Below, piece after piece: positions 9,041 through 18,222 of a stretch of 64,000 nt of DNA; position 1 is the stretch's first letter; each line of letters opens with the position of its first letter. The DNA comes from Mesorhizobium qingshengii (GTDB lineage Bacteria > Pseudomonadota > Alphaproteobacteria > Rhizobiales > Rhizobiaceae). The stretch spans positions 1 through 64,000 of the forward strand of contig NZ_FMXM01000013.1 in the NCBI RefSeq assembly GCF_900103325.1, in the 5' to 3' direction. The position numbers and the translations under genes are program-made. The notes below the pieces were generated by a model. That model was not told where the DNA came from, searched no databases, and saw only the letters and a list, made by a program, of their open reading frames with translations.

Positions 9041-10069
9041 TCAACGAGCGGAGCTCTCGCGGCGCTTGAGCTCGAAGCCAAGGTCGACGACCCGTTGTTC
9101 CGGCCTGTTGCCGGCGATCGCCGCCAGCGCCATGGCGACCGCGCGCCTGCCGATCTCATAGCGGTGAGTGCGGATGCTGGTGATCGAGGGGAACGCCACC
9201 TGCATCATGTCGAGGTCGTTGAAGCCGACGATGCCGATCGTCTTCGGCACGCCGATCGAGGCGCGATGGCATTCGAACAGCACGCCGAGCGCAATGTCGT
9301 CATTGTTGCAGAACACCGCGTCGAGCGTCGGCACCTTGGCCAGCGCGTCGCGGAACATTTCGCGCCCGAGCGACACACTGGACGGCACCGGCGTGGTGGT
9401 GACAAGGCGTGGATCGAACAGGCCGGCGGCCTCCATCGCCGCGCGATAGCCTGCCAGGCGCCGCTGCGAGCGCGGGTCCATGCGCGCGCCGATGAAGCCG
9501 ATCCGGCGGTAGCCAACTTCGAGCAAGTGTTCGGTGGCCGTCCTGCCACCGTCGAGATGCGAGAAGCCAACCATCATGTCGACCGGATCGGGCCCGGTCT
9601 CCATGACCTGAACCACCGGGCAGCCGGCATTTTCCAGCAATTTCCGCGAGGTTGGCGTCTGGTCGATGCCGGCCACGATCAGCGCTGCCGGTCGTTGTGG
9701 CGCGAACACCTGCAGCAGCCGCTCTTCCTCGAGGCCGGAATAATGGGTGTTGCCAAGCTGGATGCGGAACGGGCTGTCCGACAGGCTGTCATAGATGCCG
9801 CGCACCACCTCGGCAAAGACGTTGTTGGTGAGCGACGGCACCAGCACGCCGAACACCTCGGCGCGCGCCGAGGCCAGCGCCCGCGCATTCGGGTCCGGCA
9901 CATAGCCGAGTTCGTCGACGGCGGCCTGGATCTGACGGCGCAGTTCTTCCGAGACACGCTCCGGCTCGCGCAAGGCGCGCGACACGGTTATGGCGCCGAC
10001 GCCGGCCCTGCGCGCCACATCGGCAATCGTGGGGCGGCCGCCGCCGCGGCGTGAGCGCGGCTTGATCAA
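9041..10069 (-). CDS. LacI family regulator, GntR (gluconate repressor) type
   Basis: A 342-residue repressor: N-terminal helix-turn-helix (PTIADVARRAGVGAITVSRAL), hinge helix region, then a periplasmic-binding-protein-like effector domain. Long stretches follow the order of Escherichia coli GntR, for example ELGYVPDPNARALASA, IGVLVPSLTN-like text, FAEVVRGIYD, FIGARMD, DAVFCNNDDIALGVLFECHR and a final VVDLGFELKR. This makes gluconate or 6-phosphogluconate a likely effector. The start is a TTG at 10069 preceded by GGAG. It probably represses the importer and gluconokinase genes downstream through the palindrome at 8983-8996. Confidence 0.88.
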   Translation of the reverse strand: MIKPRSRRGGGRPTIADVARRAGVGAITVSRALREPERVSEELRRQIQAAVDELGYVPDPNARALASARAEVFGVLVPSLTNNVFAEVVRGIYDSLSDSPFRIQLGNTHYSGLEEERLLQVFAPQRPAALIVAGIDQTPTSRKLLENAGCPVVQVMETGPDPVDMMVGFSHLDGGRTATEHLLEVGYRRIGFIGARMDPRSQRRLAGYRAAMEAAGLFDPRLVTTTPVPSSVSLGREMFRDALAKVPTLDAVFCNNDDIALGVLFECHRASIGVPKTIGIVGFNDLDMMQVAFPSITSIRTHRYEIGRRAVAMALAAIAGNRPEQRVVDLGFELKRRESSAR

Positions 10070-10248
10070 GGACGCGCTCCACGCGGCAGGCCCCTGCCGC
10101 CACGCACTCGCGAAACCAAGTTCAGCGTCTTTGCCACTGTCGCCATGCCAAACCGGCCTGTTGCCGCACCCACCCGGCTTCTGGGGTCGCGCAGCCTTGG
10201 GTGGTTGTCAAGCCGCGCGGTTCCCTGGCGATATGGTGGAGAGACGCC

Positions 10249-11478
10249 TCAGGCCATCACGGTGGCGCTGCGCCTTGCCTTCCACACCAGCAGCCCGATC
10301 GCCAGCAGATTCAGCATGTTCCAGGCGATACCATTGAGGAAGGCCGCGGCATAGGAGCCGGTCAGGTCGTAGATCCAGCCCGACATCCAGCCGCCGATCG
10401 CCATGCCGAAGATGGTGGCCATCATGACGATGCCGATACGCTGGCCGGCTTCTTTGGCCGGCATGTAGTCGCGCACGATAATCGCGTAACAAGGCACGAT
10501 GCCGCCTTGCGACAGGCCGAACACCAGCGACACGACATAGAGCGAGGCGAGCCCGTCGAAGGGAATGTAGAACAGCAACGACAGGCATTGCAGCACCGAA
10601 CCGATCAGCAGTGTCTTCACGCCGCCGATGCGGTCGGCAATGAAGCCGGACGCCAACCGACTGACGACGCCGCCTGCCATCATGATCGACAGCATGTCGG
10701 CGCCGTGCGCCACGCCGTAGCCGAGATCCATGCAATAGGCGACGATGTGCACCTGCGGCATCGACATCGCCACGCAGCAGCCGAGGCCGGCGACGACCAG
10801 CAGCACCTGCAAGGCCGCCGGCGACAGCGAGATCGGCTGCACCGGCCGGCTTCCCGGCGAACCGGCAGCGGCCGCCGCCGGAGCGCCGCGCCGCAGCATC
10901 AGCACCAGCGGCACCATGGTCACCAGGCAGAAGATGCCGATGGCCGCATAGGTGATGCGCCAGCCTTCCGCCTTCATCAGCGTCGGCATGATGGTCGGCC
11001 AGATCGCTCCGGCAAGGTAATTGCCGGCCGCCGCCGCCGTCACCGCGACACCGCGCCGGCGGTTGAACCAGTGCGAGATATCGGCGATAAGCGGGCCGAA
11101 GATCACCGAGGTGCCGACACCGATCAGCACCCCCTGGGCAAGGGTGAACTGCAGGATCGAGGTCGACAGCGCCGCGAGCAGAAGGCCAGCGGCGAGCGCG
11201 ACCGAGGAGAACAGCGCCGGGATCCAGTAGCCCATACGGTCGATGGCGCGGCCGATCAGCACGTTGCCGGCGGCAAAGCCGACCATGGTCGCGGTGTAGG
11301 GCATGGAGGCCGCGGCGCGATCAACGCCGAACTCGGCCTGCACGGCGGGCAGAACCACGACCACCGCCCACATCCCGACGGCGCCGATCGTCGCCAGCAG
11401 CATCGAGATGGCAAGCCGCATCCAGGCATAGGTGCTGTCGATGCCGGGGCTCTGCCGGCTGGTATCGGGTCGGGTCAA
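10249..11478 (-). CDS. MFS transporter
   Basis: A 409-residue major facilitator with about twelve hydrophobic segments and loop motifs such as IGRAIDRMGYW (between helices 2 and 3) and RLASGFIADRIGG in the second half. The overall pattern (GPLIADISHWFNRRRGVAVTAAAAG, then the MPQVHIVAYCMDLGYG region) resembles MFS proteins of the oxalate/formate or monocarboxylate type, but the substrate cannot be assigned. I chose a TTG start at 11478, which has GGAAA just upstream; the open frame continues to 11652 but that extension is not membrane-like. No enzyme gene is linked on the same strand. Confidence 0.8.
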   Translation of the reverse strand: MTRPDTSRQSPGIDSTYAWMRLAISMLLATIGAVGMWAVVVVLPAVQAEFGVDRAAASMPYTATMVGFAAGNVLIGRAIDRMGYWIPALFSSVALAAGLLLAALSTSILQFTLAQGVLIGVGTSVIFGPLIADISHWFNRRRGVAVTAAAAGNYLAGAIWPTIMPTLMKAEGWRITYAAIGIFCLVTMVPLVLMLRRGAPAAAAAGSPGSRPVQPISLSPAALQVLLVVAGLGCCVAMSMPQVHIVAYCMDLGYGVAHGADMLSIMMAGGVVSRLASGFIADRIGGVKTLLIGSVLQCLSLLFYIPFDGLASLYVVSLVFGLSQGGIVPCYAIIVRDYMPAKEAGQRIGIVMMATIFGMAIGGWMSGWIYDLTGSYAAAFLNGIAWNMLNLLAIGLLVWKARRSATVMA

Positions 11479-11650
11479 GGCGTTTCCTGTCGGCGGTCTC
11501 GAAAACCGGCTGCCGTTTGCACCACTATCGGCGCATTCGCCGCGCGCAGCAGCGCCACAGCGGGCAAATCCGTGGCTCCAGACTTCCCACGGGGAACCGA
11601 CGCCAATGTGCGGAGTTTTCTGGCAAGCCACCCTGCAAGGGAGTCCTGCC

Positions 11651-11938
11651 ATGACTGCGAAGAAGAAATGGTCGGCCGAGGTGACCGAACATAGCGACGC
11701 GATGGATCTCGAGGATCACATCTTTGAATCCGACGACGCCAGGAAGATCGCCGCCTCTCTCAAGCGATCCGCCGAACACAGCCACCGGCGCAAGGCCGAA
11801 CCGTTCCAGTCCGCGATGTCGATGCTGAATTTCTACATCAACCGCGCCGGCAAGAACCTGCCCGCCAGGCGCAAGCAGGTGCTCGAGGACGCCAAGGACG
11901 AACTGCGCGTCGCCTTTGGGCGTGACAAGGAAGGTTAG
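11651..11938 (+). CDS. DUF3175 protein
   Basis: A 95-residue charged, soluble protein beginning MTAKKKWSAEVTEHSDAMDL and containing KIAASLKRSAEHSHRRKAEPF and SAMSMLNFYINRAGKNLP, the hallmark sequence of the DUF3175 family, widespread in Alphaproteobacteria. Function unknown. The gene stands alone, convergent with the FCD regulator gene downstream. Confidence 0.8.
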   Translation: MTAKKKWSAEVTEHSDAMDLEDHIFESDDARKIAASLKRSAEHSHRRKAEPFQSAMSMLNFYINRAGKNLPARRKQVLEDAKDELRVAFGRDKEG

Positions 11939-12127
11939 TCGCCAGCGCCACCCTTTGTTCCACCCTGAAGGCAGGGTCTCGTACCGAGGCTGCAAGAGGC
12001 TGGCGACATCACAGTCCGGATGGGCATCAATCCCGTCCGTCACACGCCATCGACAAGGGATCTGCGCGCCGGCTATGACGAAGCCTTCGTCGAGGAACCG
12101 CACCGCTTCTGGGGGCTGGCTATCGAC

Positions 12128-12904
12128 TTACCTGGATCGGATGACGCCGTCGGTGTTGGCGAGCAGCTTGCGCACCGCGTTGCGCGCCGCGTCCGGGCGC
12201 TGCAGCCGGATGTTCCTTTCGATCGCTTCATGCAGCTTCTGCGCATGATTGAGATCGTCCACGGCCCGGGTGGTGAATGCGAACAGATGATCGAAGGCGG
12301 ATTCGATCAGCACGCCGAGCGGCACCAGAAGATCGTTGCCGGAGGCGCGCAGGATCGCCAGATGGAACCGGGTGTCGGCGCGGGTGCGCTCCTGCAGGCT
12401 TGTCGCCTCGCCCATCTCGCGGCAGGCCTGGCTGATCTCGGCCATCTGCTCGTCGGTCCGCCGCATGGCGGCAAACGCGGTCGCTTCCGGCTCGATGATG
12501 TGGCGAAACTCCTGCACGGTCTTCAGGAACACTTCGCGGTCCGGCGAGGTCGCGTACCAGGCGAGCACATCTCGATCGAGGAGATTCCAGCGCTCCTTCG
12601 GCTCGACCCAGCTGCCGATCTTGGGGCGCGAGGCCAAAAGGCTCTTGGCCATCAGCATCTTGATCGCCTCGCGCACCGCCGACCGGCTGACGCTGAAGGT
12701 CTCCGACCATTTGGCTTCATTGGGCAGGATGGTGCCGGGCGGATAGTCGCCGCGCACGATCCTCAGGCCAATTTCGCTGGCCAGCGACGTGTGCACGCTG
12801 GCGCCCGGAATGCGCGCCGCGTCGGGCCGGCGAACGCCGGCCTGGCGCTCGGCGGCTGCCGCTTTAGACGGCGATTTTTCCTTGTTCGGCTTCGCGTCCC
12901 GCAT
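12128..12904 (-). CDS. GntR family regulator, FCD subgroup (copy 1)
   Basis: A 258-residue regulator with an N-terminal winged helix (LASEIGLRIVRGDYPPGTILPNE, then FSVSRSAVREAIKMLMAKSLL) and an all-helical FCD effector domain with the metal-site type residues of the family (EFRHIIEPEATAFAA, TRFHLAILRASGNDLL, HEAIERNI). A basic, low-complexity leader of about 40 residues precedes the DNA-binding domain. Start ATG at 12904. It lies downstream of the dehydrogenase gene at 13008 on the same strand. A near-copy of the same regulator is encoded at 15015-15797. FCD proteins usually sense sugar acids or carboxylates; TATTGTC-A-GACAATA at 13936 is a likely target. Confidence 0.9.
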   Translation of the reverse strand: MRDAKPNKEKSPSKAAAAERQAGVRRPDAARIPGASVHTSLASEIGLRIVRGDYPPGTILPNEAKWSETFSVSRSAVREAIKMLMAKSLLASRPKIGSWVEPKERWNLLDRDVLAWYATSPDREVFLKTVQEFRHIIEPEATAFAAMRRTDEQMAEISQACREMGEATSLQERTRADTRFHLAILRASGNDLLVPLGVLIESAFDHLFAFTTRAVDDLNHAQKLHEAIERNIRLQRPDAARNAVRKLLANTDGVIRSR

Positions 12905-13007
12905 GGGCACCAGAAAGTCCGGTTTGAGCAGGCTGTCAAGCGCGGCAAGCGGGTTGGGCCGCAAAGCCGGCCGCTGTGCACAATTCAACCCCGATTTGCT
13001 GCCGCGC

Positions 13008-13904
13008 TCAGGCGGTCTTGACGTATTTGCGCCAGCTATGCTCCGGGCGGAAGCCGAGCATGTCGCGCGCCTTGCGGTTCGACAGCAGGGTCTCGTATTC
13101 GCCAAGTTCGCCCTTGACCGGCACGCCAGGATAGAACCGCTGCAAGAGTTCGGCCGTCGGCAGGTCCGACGAGGTGTCGTCATTGGCAGCATTGAACACC
13201 TGGAAGCCGAGCCCGTCCTTCTCAATGGCGCGCAGCGTGATCTGGCCAAGGTCACGCGCATCGACATAGCTCCACGCGATCCGCTTGCGGAAACCCGGAT
13301 CGGCGAACCATTTCGGAAACAGCGAATATTCATGCGGTTCGATGACGTTGCCGATACGCAAGGCATAGATGTCGGTGCCATTGCGCTGCGCGAAGGCACG
13401 GGCCGTCTTCTCGTTGACGATCTTGGACAGCGCGTAGCTGTCCATCGGGTCGACGTCATACTCCTCGTCGAGCGGGAAATATTTGGGGCCGCGCGGCTCG
13501 TTGGCGAACACCAGGCCATAGGTCGTCTCGCTGGAGGCGATGATGATCTTGCGGATGCCGAGCTTCACCGCCGCCTCGATGACATTGTAGGTGCCGAGCG
13601 CGTTGATGCGGAACACTTCATTGTCGGGTGTAATCATGATGCGCGGGATGGCGGCGAAATGCACCACGGCATCGACCGGCTGGGCGCGCAACGACGGGTC
13701 GAACTCATGCAGGCCCATATAGCTCGACAGCGCGTTGAACACCTGGCCGCTGTCGGTGATGTCGGTGATCAGCGTGCGCACCTTGGGATTGTCGAGCGGC
13801 TTGGTGTCGATGTTGAGCACCTGGCAGCCCTGCTCGACCAGATATTGCACGACATGTCGCCCCGCCTTGCCGCTGCCGCCGGTGAACATGATCCGCTTCG
13901 CCAT
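13008..13904 (-). CDS. NAD-dependent epimerase/dehydrogenase (extended SDR, uronate-dehydrogenase-like)
   Basis: A 298-residue extended SDR. The nucleotide-binding motif TGGSGKAG lies near residue 8, the acidic end of strand 2 (NIDTKP) indicates NAD, and SYALSK supplies the catalytic Tyr and Lys. The pattern SSETTYGLVFANEP and LRIGNVIEPHEY fits the NAD-dependent epimerase/dehydratase class that includes uronate dehydrogenases. Start ATG at 13904 with GGAG upstream was preferred to an in-frame GTG at 13916. Divergent from the dehydrogenase at 14052 across a palindromic operator. Likely oxidises a sugar or sugar acid; the exact substrate is unknown. Confidence 0.8.
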   Translation of the reverse strand: MAKRIMFTGGSGKAGRHVVQYLVEQGCQVLNIDTKPLDNPKVRTLITDITDSGQVFNALSSYMGLHEFDPSLRAQPVDAVVHFAAIPRIMITPDNEVFRINALGTYNVIEAAVKLGIRKIIIASSETTYGLVFANEPRGPKYFPLDEEYDVDPMDSYALSKIVNEKTARAFAQRNGTDIYALRIGNVIEPHEYSLFPKWFADPGFRKRIAWSYVDARDLGQITLRAIEKDGLGFQVFNAANDDTSSDLPTAELLQRFYPGVPVKGELGEYETLLSNRKARDMLGFRPEHSWRKYVKTA

Positions 13905-13935
13905 TTTGCTCTCCACATCCTCTGCGATTTATGTG

Positions 13936-13950
13936 TATTGTCAGACAATA
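13936..13950. promoter_or_regulatory. FCD-type GntR operator in a divergent promoter
   Basis: TATTGTCAGACAATA is a perfect palindrome around a central A and matches the TNGTNNNACNA consensus of FadR/FCD operators. It lies between two divergent dehydrogenase genes that are flanked by two FCD regulator genes. Confidence 0.75.
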
Positions 13951-14051
13951 AGGCATTCCGCAATCACCTGCCACCGCCTGCGGCAAAAACCCGCCTCGCC
14001 TGCGAAAATGGCAGCGCTGAATATCAATCATTGCAAACAGGACGACACGAC

Positions 14052-14990
14052 ATGAACACGACCGCCGCGAGCGAAAAGATCGGCTTCATCGGCCTTGGCC
14101 TGATGGGACACGGGATCGCCAAGAACATCGTCGACAAGGGCTACAGCCTGACCTTTCTCGGCCGCAAGAACCGCAAGCCCGCGGAAGACTTGCTTGGCCG
14201 GGGCGCCGTGGAAGCGGCCACCTCGCGCGACGTGGCGGCGGCATCCGACATAGTCTTCATCTGCGTCACGGGTTCCCGTGAGGTCGAGGCCATCATTCGC
14301 GGTCCCGGCGGCCTCAAGGAGGGCTTGAAGAAAGGCTCGGTCGTCGTCGACTGCTCGACCTCCGATCCGGTCTCGACGGTGGCGATTGCCGCTGAGCTCA
14401 AGGCGCTCGGCATCGACTATGTCGATGCACCGCTGAGCCGCACGCCGAAGGAAGCCTGGGAAGGCACGCTCGATGCCATGGTCGGCGCGCCGGACGCGGT
14501 CTTTGCGCGGCTGAAGCCGGTGCTCGAAACCTGGGCCGGACGCATCGTCCATATCGGCGACACCGGCGACGGCCACCGCATGAAGCTGCTCAACAACTTC
14601 ATTTCGCTGGGCTACGCCGCGATCTATTCCGAGGCGCTGGCGCTGGCGCAGAAGGTCGGCATCTCGCCGCCGCGCTTTGACAGCGTCATCCGCAACGGCC
14701 GAATGGATTGCGGCTTCTATCAGACCTTCATGCGCTGGACGCTGGAGGGCGACCGCGACGCCCACAAATTCTCCATCGCCAACGCCTTCAAGGACCTGAC
14801 CTATCTCGAATCGATGGCCGGTGCGGCCGGCATCGCCAACCCGCTCGGCAATGCCACCAAGAATTCCTTCGCCGGCGCCCATGCCACCGGTCCGGCCGAG
14901 CAGTTCGTGCCGATGCTGGCCACGCACATCGCCAAGGTCAACGGCATCGACCTGATGCCGACCAAGGACGGCAAGAAACAGACGATTTAA
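14052..14990 (+). CDS. NAD(P)-dependent beta-hydroxyacid dehydrogenase (3-hydroxyisobutyrate dehydrogenase family)
   Basis: A 312-residue enzyme with the N-terminal Rossmann motif IGFIGLGLMGHGIAKNI, the substrate-binding signature region VDAPLSRTPKEAWEGTL, and the catalytic helix GDGHRMKLLNNFISLGYAAIYSEAL with the expected Lys. The substrate loop lacks the usual GG of 3-hydroxyisobutyrate and tartronate semialdehyde reductases (DAPLSRTP instead of DAPVSGG), so the substrate probably differs. The ATG at 14052 was chosen for homology; the open frame extends far upstream as an artefact. Probably co-regulated with the divergent SDR through the palindrome at 13936. Confidence 0.85.
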   Translation: MNTTAASEKIGFIGLGLMGHGIAKNIVDKGYSLTFLGRKNRKPAEDLLGRGAVEAATSRDVAAASDIVFICVTGSREVEAIIRGPGGLKEGLKKGSVVVDCSTSDPVSTVAIAAELKALGIDYVDAPLSRTPKEAWEGTLDAMVGAPDAVFARLKPVLETWAGRIVHIGDTGDGHRMKLLNNFISLGYAAIYSEALALAQKVGISPPRFDSVIRNGRMDCGFYQTFMRWTLEGDRDAHKFSIANAFKDLTYLESMAGAAGIANPLGNATKNSFAGAHATGPAEQFVPMLATHIAKVNGIDLMPTKDGKKQTI

Positions 14991-15014
14991 GGGATCTTCA
15001 AGCGCGGGCGCCAA

Positions 15015-15797
15015 TCACCGCCTCGACCGTCCGATGCCGTCGTCGGTGTTGGCCAGCAGCTTGTGCACGGCGCTGCGCGCGGCTGCCGGGCGCCGCAGGC
15101 GGATGTTCTTCTCGATCGCCTCATGCAGCTTCTGTGCCTGGCGCTGATCGCCGACCTGTTGTGTCGTGAATGCGAACAGATGGTCGAGCGCCGATTCGAT
15201 CAGCACGCCGAGAGGCACCAGAAGGTCGTTGCCGGAGGCGCGCAGGATGGCGAGGTGGAAGCGCGTGTCGGCGCGGATACGCTCCGGCAGGCTCGCTGCC
15301 TCGCCCATCTCGCGGCAGGCCAGGCTGATCTCGGCCATCTGCTCGTCGCTGTGCCGCAGGGCGGCGAAGGCCGATGCTTCCGGTTCGATGATGTGGCGGA
15401 ACTCCTGCACTGTGCGCAGGAAAGCCTCACGGTCGGGCGCGGTCGCGTACCAGGCCAGCACGTCGCGATCGAGCAGGTTCCAGCGCTCTTTCGGTTCGAC
15501 CCAGCTGCCGATCTTGGGCCGTGACGCCAAAAGGCTCTTGGCCATCAGCATCTTGATGGCTTCGCGCACCGCTGACCGGCTGACATTGAAGGTCTGCGCC
15601 CATTTGGCCTCGTTGGGCAGGATCGTGCCGGGCGGGTAGTCGCCACGCACGATCCTCAGGCCAATCTCGCTGGCCAGCGAGGCGTGGACGCTCGCTCCAG
15701 GCACATGCGCCGCACCGGCACTGCGCACGGACGCCGGATGGCGACTGGTTTGCGCCCTGGTCCGGCTGGCCCGCTTCTTTGACTTTTCGTCCGGCAT
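15015..15797 (-). CDS. GntR family regulator, FCD subgroup (copy 2)
   Basis: A 260-residue paralog of the regulator at 12128-12904. From the PGASVH segment to the C-terminus the two proteins are identical at most positions by eye, including the whole recognition helix (SRSAVREAIKMLMAKSLL) and most of the FCD domain; the leaders differ. Start ATG at 15797. It is convergent with the dehydrogenase gene at 14052 and lies downstream of the binding-protein gene at 15981 on the same strand. It presumably recognises the same type of operator as copy 1. Confidence 0.9.
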   Translation of the reverse strand: MPDEKSKKRASRTRAQTSRHPASVRSAGAAHVPGASVHASLASEIGLRIVRGDYPPGTILPNEAKWAQTFNVSRSAVREAIKMLMAKSLLASRPKIGSWVEPKERWNLLDRDVLAWYATAPDREAFLRTVQEFRHIIEPEASAFAALRHSDEQMAEISLACREMGEAASLPERIRADTRFHLAILRASGNDLLVPLGVLIESALDHLFAFTTQQVGDQRQAQKLHEAIEKNIRLRRPAAARSAVHKLLANTDDGIGRSRR

Positions 15798-15947
15798 CCA
15801 CGTTCCAATACGTCGGCCGTCTGTCGTCCGGAATGGTCCGAACCTGCGCGGCGCGCCGATCTCGTTGCCGAAAAATCCAAACCATGGGCGCGCCAAGGCC
15901 GGAGCCTGGTGCTCCGAGCACGGCGTCCCGTTTCGAGAGTTGACGGA

Positions 15948-15965
15948 GCGCCCGTTGCCGGGCGC
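15948..15965 (-). terminator. Hairpin after the binding-protein gene
   Basis: A 7-base GC stem (GCGCCCG, loop TTGC, CGGGCGC) lies 15 bases beyond the stop of the binding-protein gene. No T run follows, so termination is uncertain. Confidence 0.35.
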
Positions 15966-15980
15966 CCCGAAATCGAGAAC

Positions 15981-16970
15981 CTACTTCTGGATGCAGGTGT
16001 CGACCGTATCCTTGGTGCATTCGTCGAGACCGGTGAACACCGGATCGGCGACGGCCTTGCCTTCGATGAGATCAATCATCACCGACGGTGCCTTGTAGCC
16101 CATTTCGAACGGCCGCTGGCCGACCAAAGCGGTGACAAGGCCGTCCTTGGCGATCGCCACCTCGTCGCCGATCGTGTCGGCGGCGCCGATGACGAAGTCG
16201 TTGCTGGCCAGCTTGTCCTTCAGCGGCCCGATCAGATCGCGGTAGGGCTGCGGCGCGCCGAACAGCGGCCAGCCGCCCATGATGCCGAACGCATCGAGCT
16301 TGGGATTTGCGGCGAGGATATCGGTCATCGCCTGCACGCCCTTGGCGCCGTCGTCATTGGTGAACACCGGGCAGCCGGCGACTTCGGTCCAGCCACCTTC
16401 GCCGGCAAGTGCCGCGAGGCCTTCCTTGCCCGTCAGAGCGTCGCGCATGCCTTGCGCGCGGCGCAGGATGTTGTCGGCCGCCGGATTGCCCTCGATGGTG
16501 CAGATCGTGCCGCCATTCGGCTTGGCCTTCTTGATGTATTCGCCGATCTTCTTGCCCATCAGATAGTTGTCGGTGCCGAGATAGGTCTTGCGCAGCGCGG
16601 CATCTTCCTTGCTGAGGTCGGCATCGACCGTCATGATCGGGATCGTCGGATTGGCGGTCTTGATCGTCTGCGCGATCAGCGGTGCGTTGGACGGCGAAAT
16701 TGCCATCGCCACGGTGTCGGCCTTGCTCAGCATGTCCTGGACGATCTGCGCCTCGCCGGCTTCGTCGGAAGTCGACGCGGGACCGGTATAGAAGCACTCA
16801 TATTCCGAGCTGGCGTTTTCCTTGTTCCACTTCTCGCAACCCTGGTGGATGGCTTCGAAGAACGGATTGTCGAGACCTTTCACCACAATGACGAGCTGTT
16901 TCTTGGCTAAAGCCGGCCCGGCGCCAAGCGCCATCATGGCGGCGGCGGCAAGCAAAAGTGATTTCCTCAT
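15981..16970 (-). CDS. Sugar ABC importer periplasmic binding protein
   Basis: A 329-residue type I binding protein with signal peptide MRKSLLLAAAAMMALGAGPALA. The mature sequence has IVVKGLDNPFFEAIHQGCEKW, VAMAISPSNAPLIAQTI and IPIMTVDADLS, matching the RbsB-like family. Start ATG at 16970 with GGGAGGA upstream. It is divergent from the ATPase and permease genes at 17369-19221, which otherwise lack a binding protein, so the three very likely form one importer. The neighbouring dehydrogenases and regulators suggest a sugar acid as substrate. Confidence 0.9.
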   Translation of the reverse strand: MRKSLLLAAAAMMALGAGPALAKKQLVIVVKGLDNPFFEAIHQGCEKWNKENASSEYECFYTGPASTSDEAGEAQIVQDMLSKADTVAMAISPSNAPLIAQTIKTANPTIPIMTVDADLSKEDAALRKTYLGTDNYLMGKKIGEYIKKAKPNGGTICTIEGNPAADNILRRAQGMRDALTGKEGLAALAGEGGWTEVAGCPVFTNDDGAKGVQAMTDILAANPKLDAFGIMGGWPLFGAPQPYRDLIGPLKDKLASNDFVIGAADTIGDEVAIAKDGLVTALVGQRPFEMGYKAPSVMIDLIEGKAVADPVFTGLDECTKDTVDTCIQK

Positions 16971-17368
16971 GTCAGTCCTCCCTTGAAACAGACGGACACG
17001 GCGTGCCCGCCACACAAATCGACCCGACGCGTGATGACAGAGGTTCGTTTCGCGAGCACTCGTGTCGCCAAGGCAGATCGATAAGCATTTCCAGATGCGG
17101 CTTCAGACCGGATCAACCACATGGGTGCAGCCGGAACCTCGACCGATAAATCTTCGCCGATTCCACCGGGCGAACCACCCAAAGGGATCGGCATAATCTC
17201 CTCCGATGCTTAGCTAATATCGGCTCGCCGCCAACGTCAATGCTATTTGTCCTACAAAACGGATTTTTGAAATAATCCGACCTTGATTCGTCCGACATTT
17301 GATTGACGCGCGCCGGCTTTTGCGTAAAAGAACCCTAACGCTGTTTCCGGGAGGAGCTGGGGAGAGCG
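16971..17368. promoter_or_regulatory. Divergent promoter region of the sugar-acid importer
   Basis: This 398-base gap has no convincing gene. It separates the binding-protein gene (minus) from the ATPase gene (plus) and holds one good and one near-match FCD operator (17246-17258 and about 17287-17298). A possible plus-strand promoter is TTGACG at 17303-17308 and TAAAAG at 17325-17330 with a 16-base spacer; the second operator lies directly upstream of that -35 box. Confidence 0.55.
17246..17258. promoter_or_regulatory. FCD-type GntR operator
   Basis: TTTGTCCTACAAA has 5-base arms TTTGT and ACAAA around three bases and fits the TNGTNNNACNA consensus. TTCGTCCGACAT at 17287-17298 is a near match. 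Both lie in the divergent promoter of the importer, close to the FCD regulator at 15015. Confidence 0.6.
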
Positions 17369-18181
<813 letters not shown>

Positions 18182-18222
18182 TTTCAGACGTTTTCACCAC
18201 GCACAGCACATGAAGGTCGACG

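Noticed and set aside
12905..13519. Upstream extension of the FCD regulator frame to 463 codons
   Set aside because: The extension runs inside the SDR gene in another frame and has Arg/Ser-rich shadow composition. The regulator itself starts at 12904.
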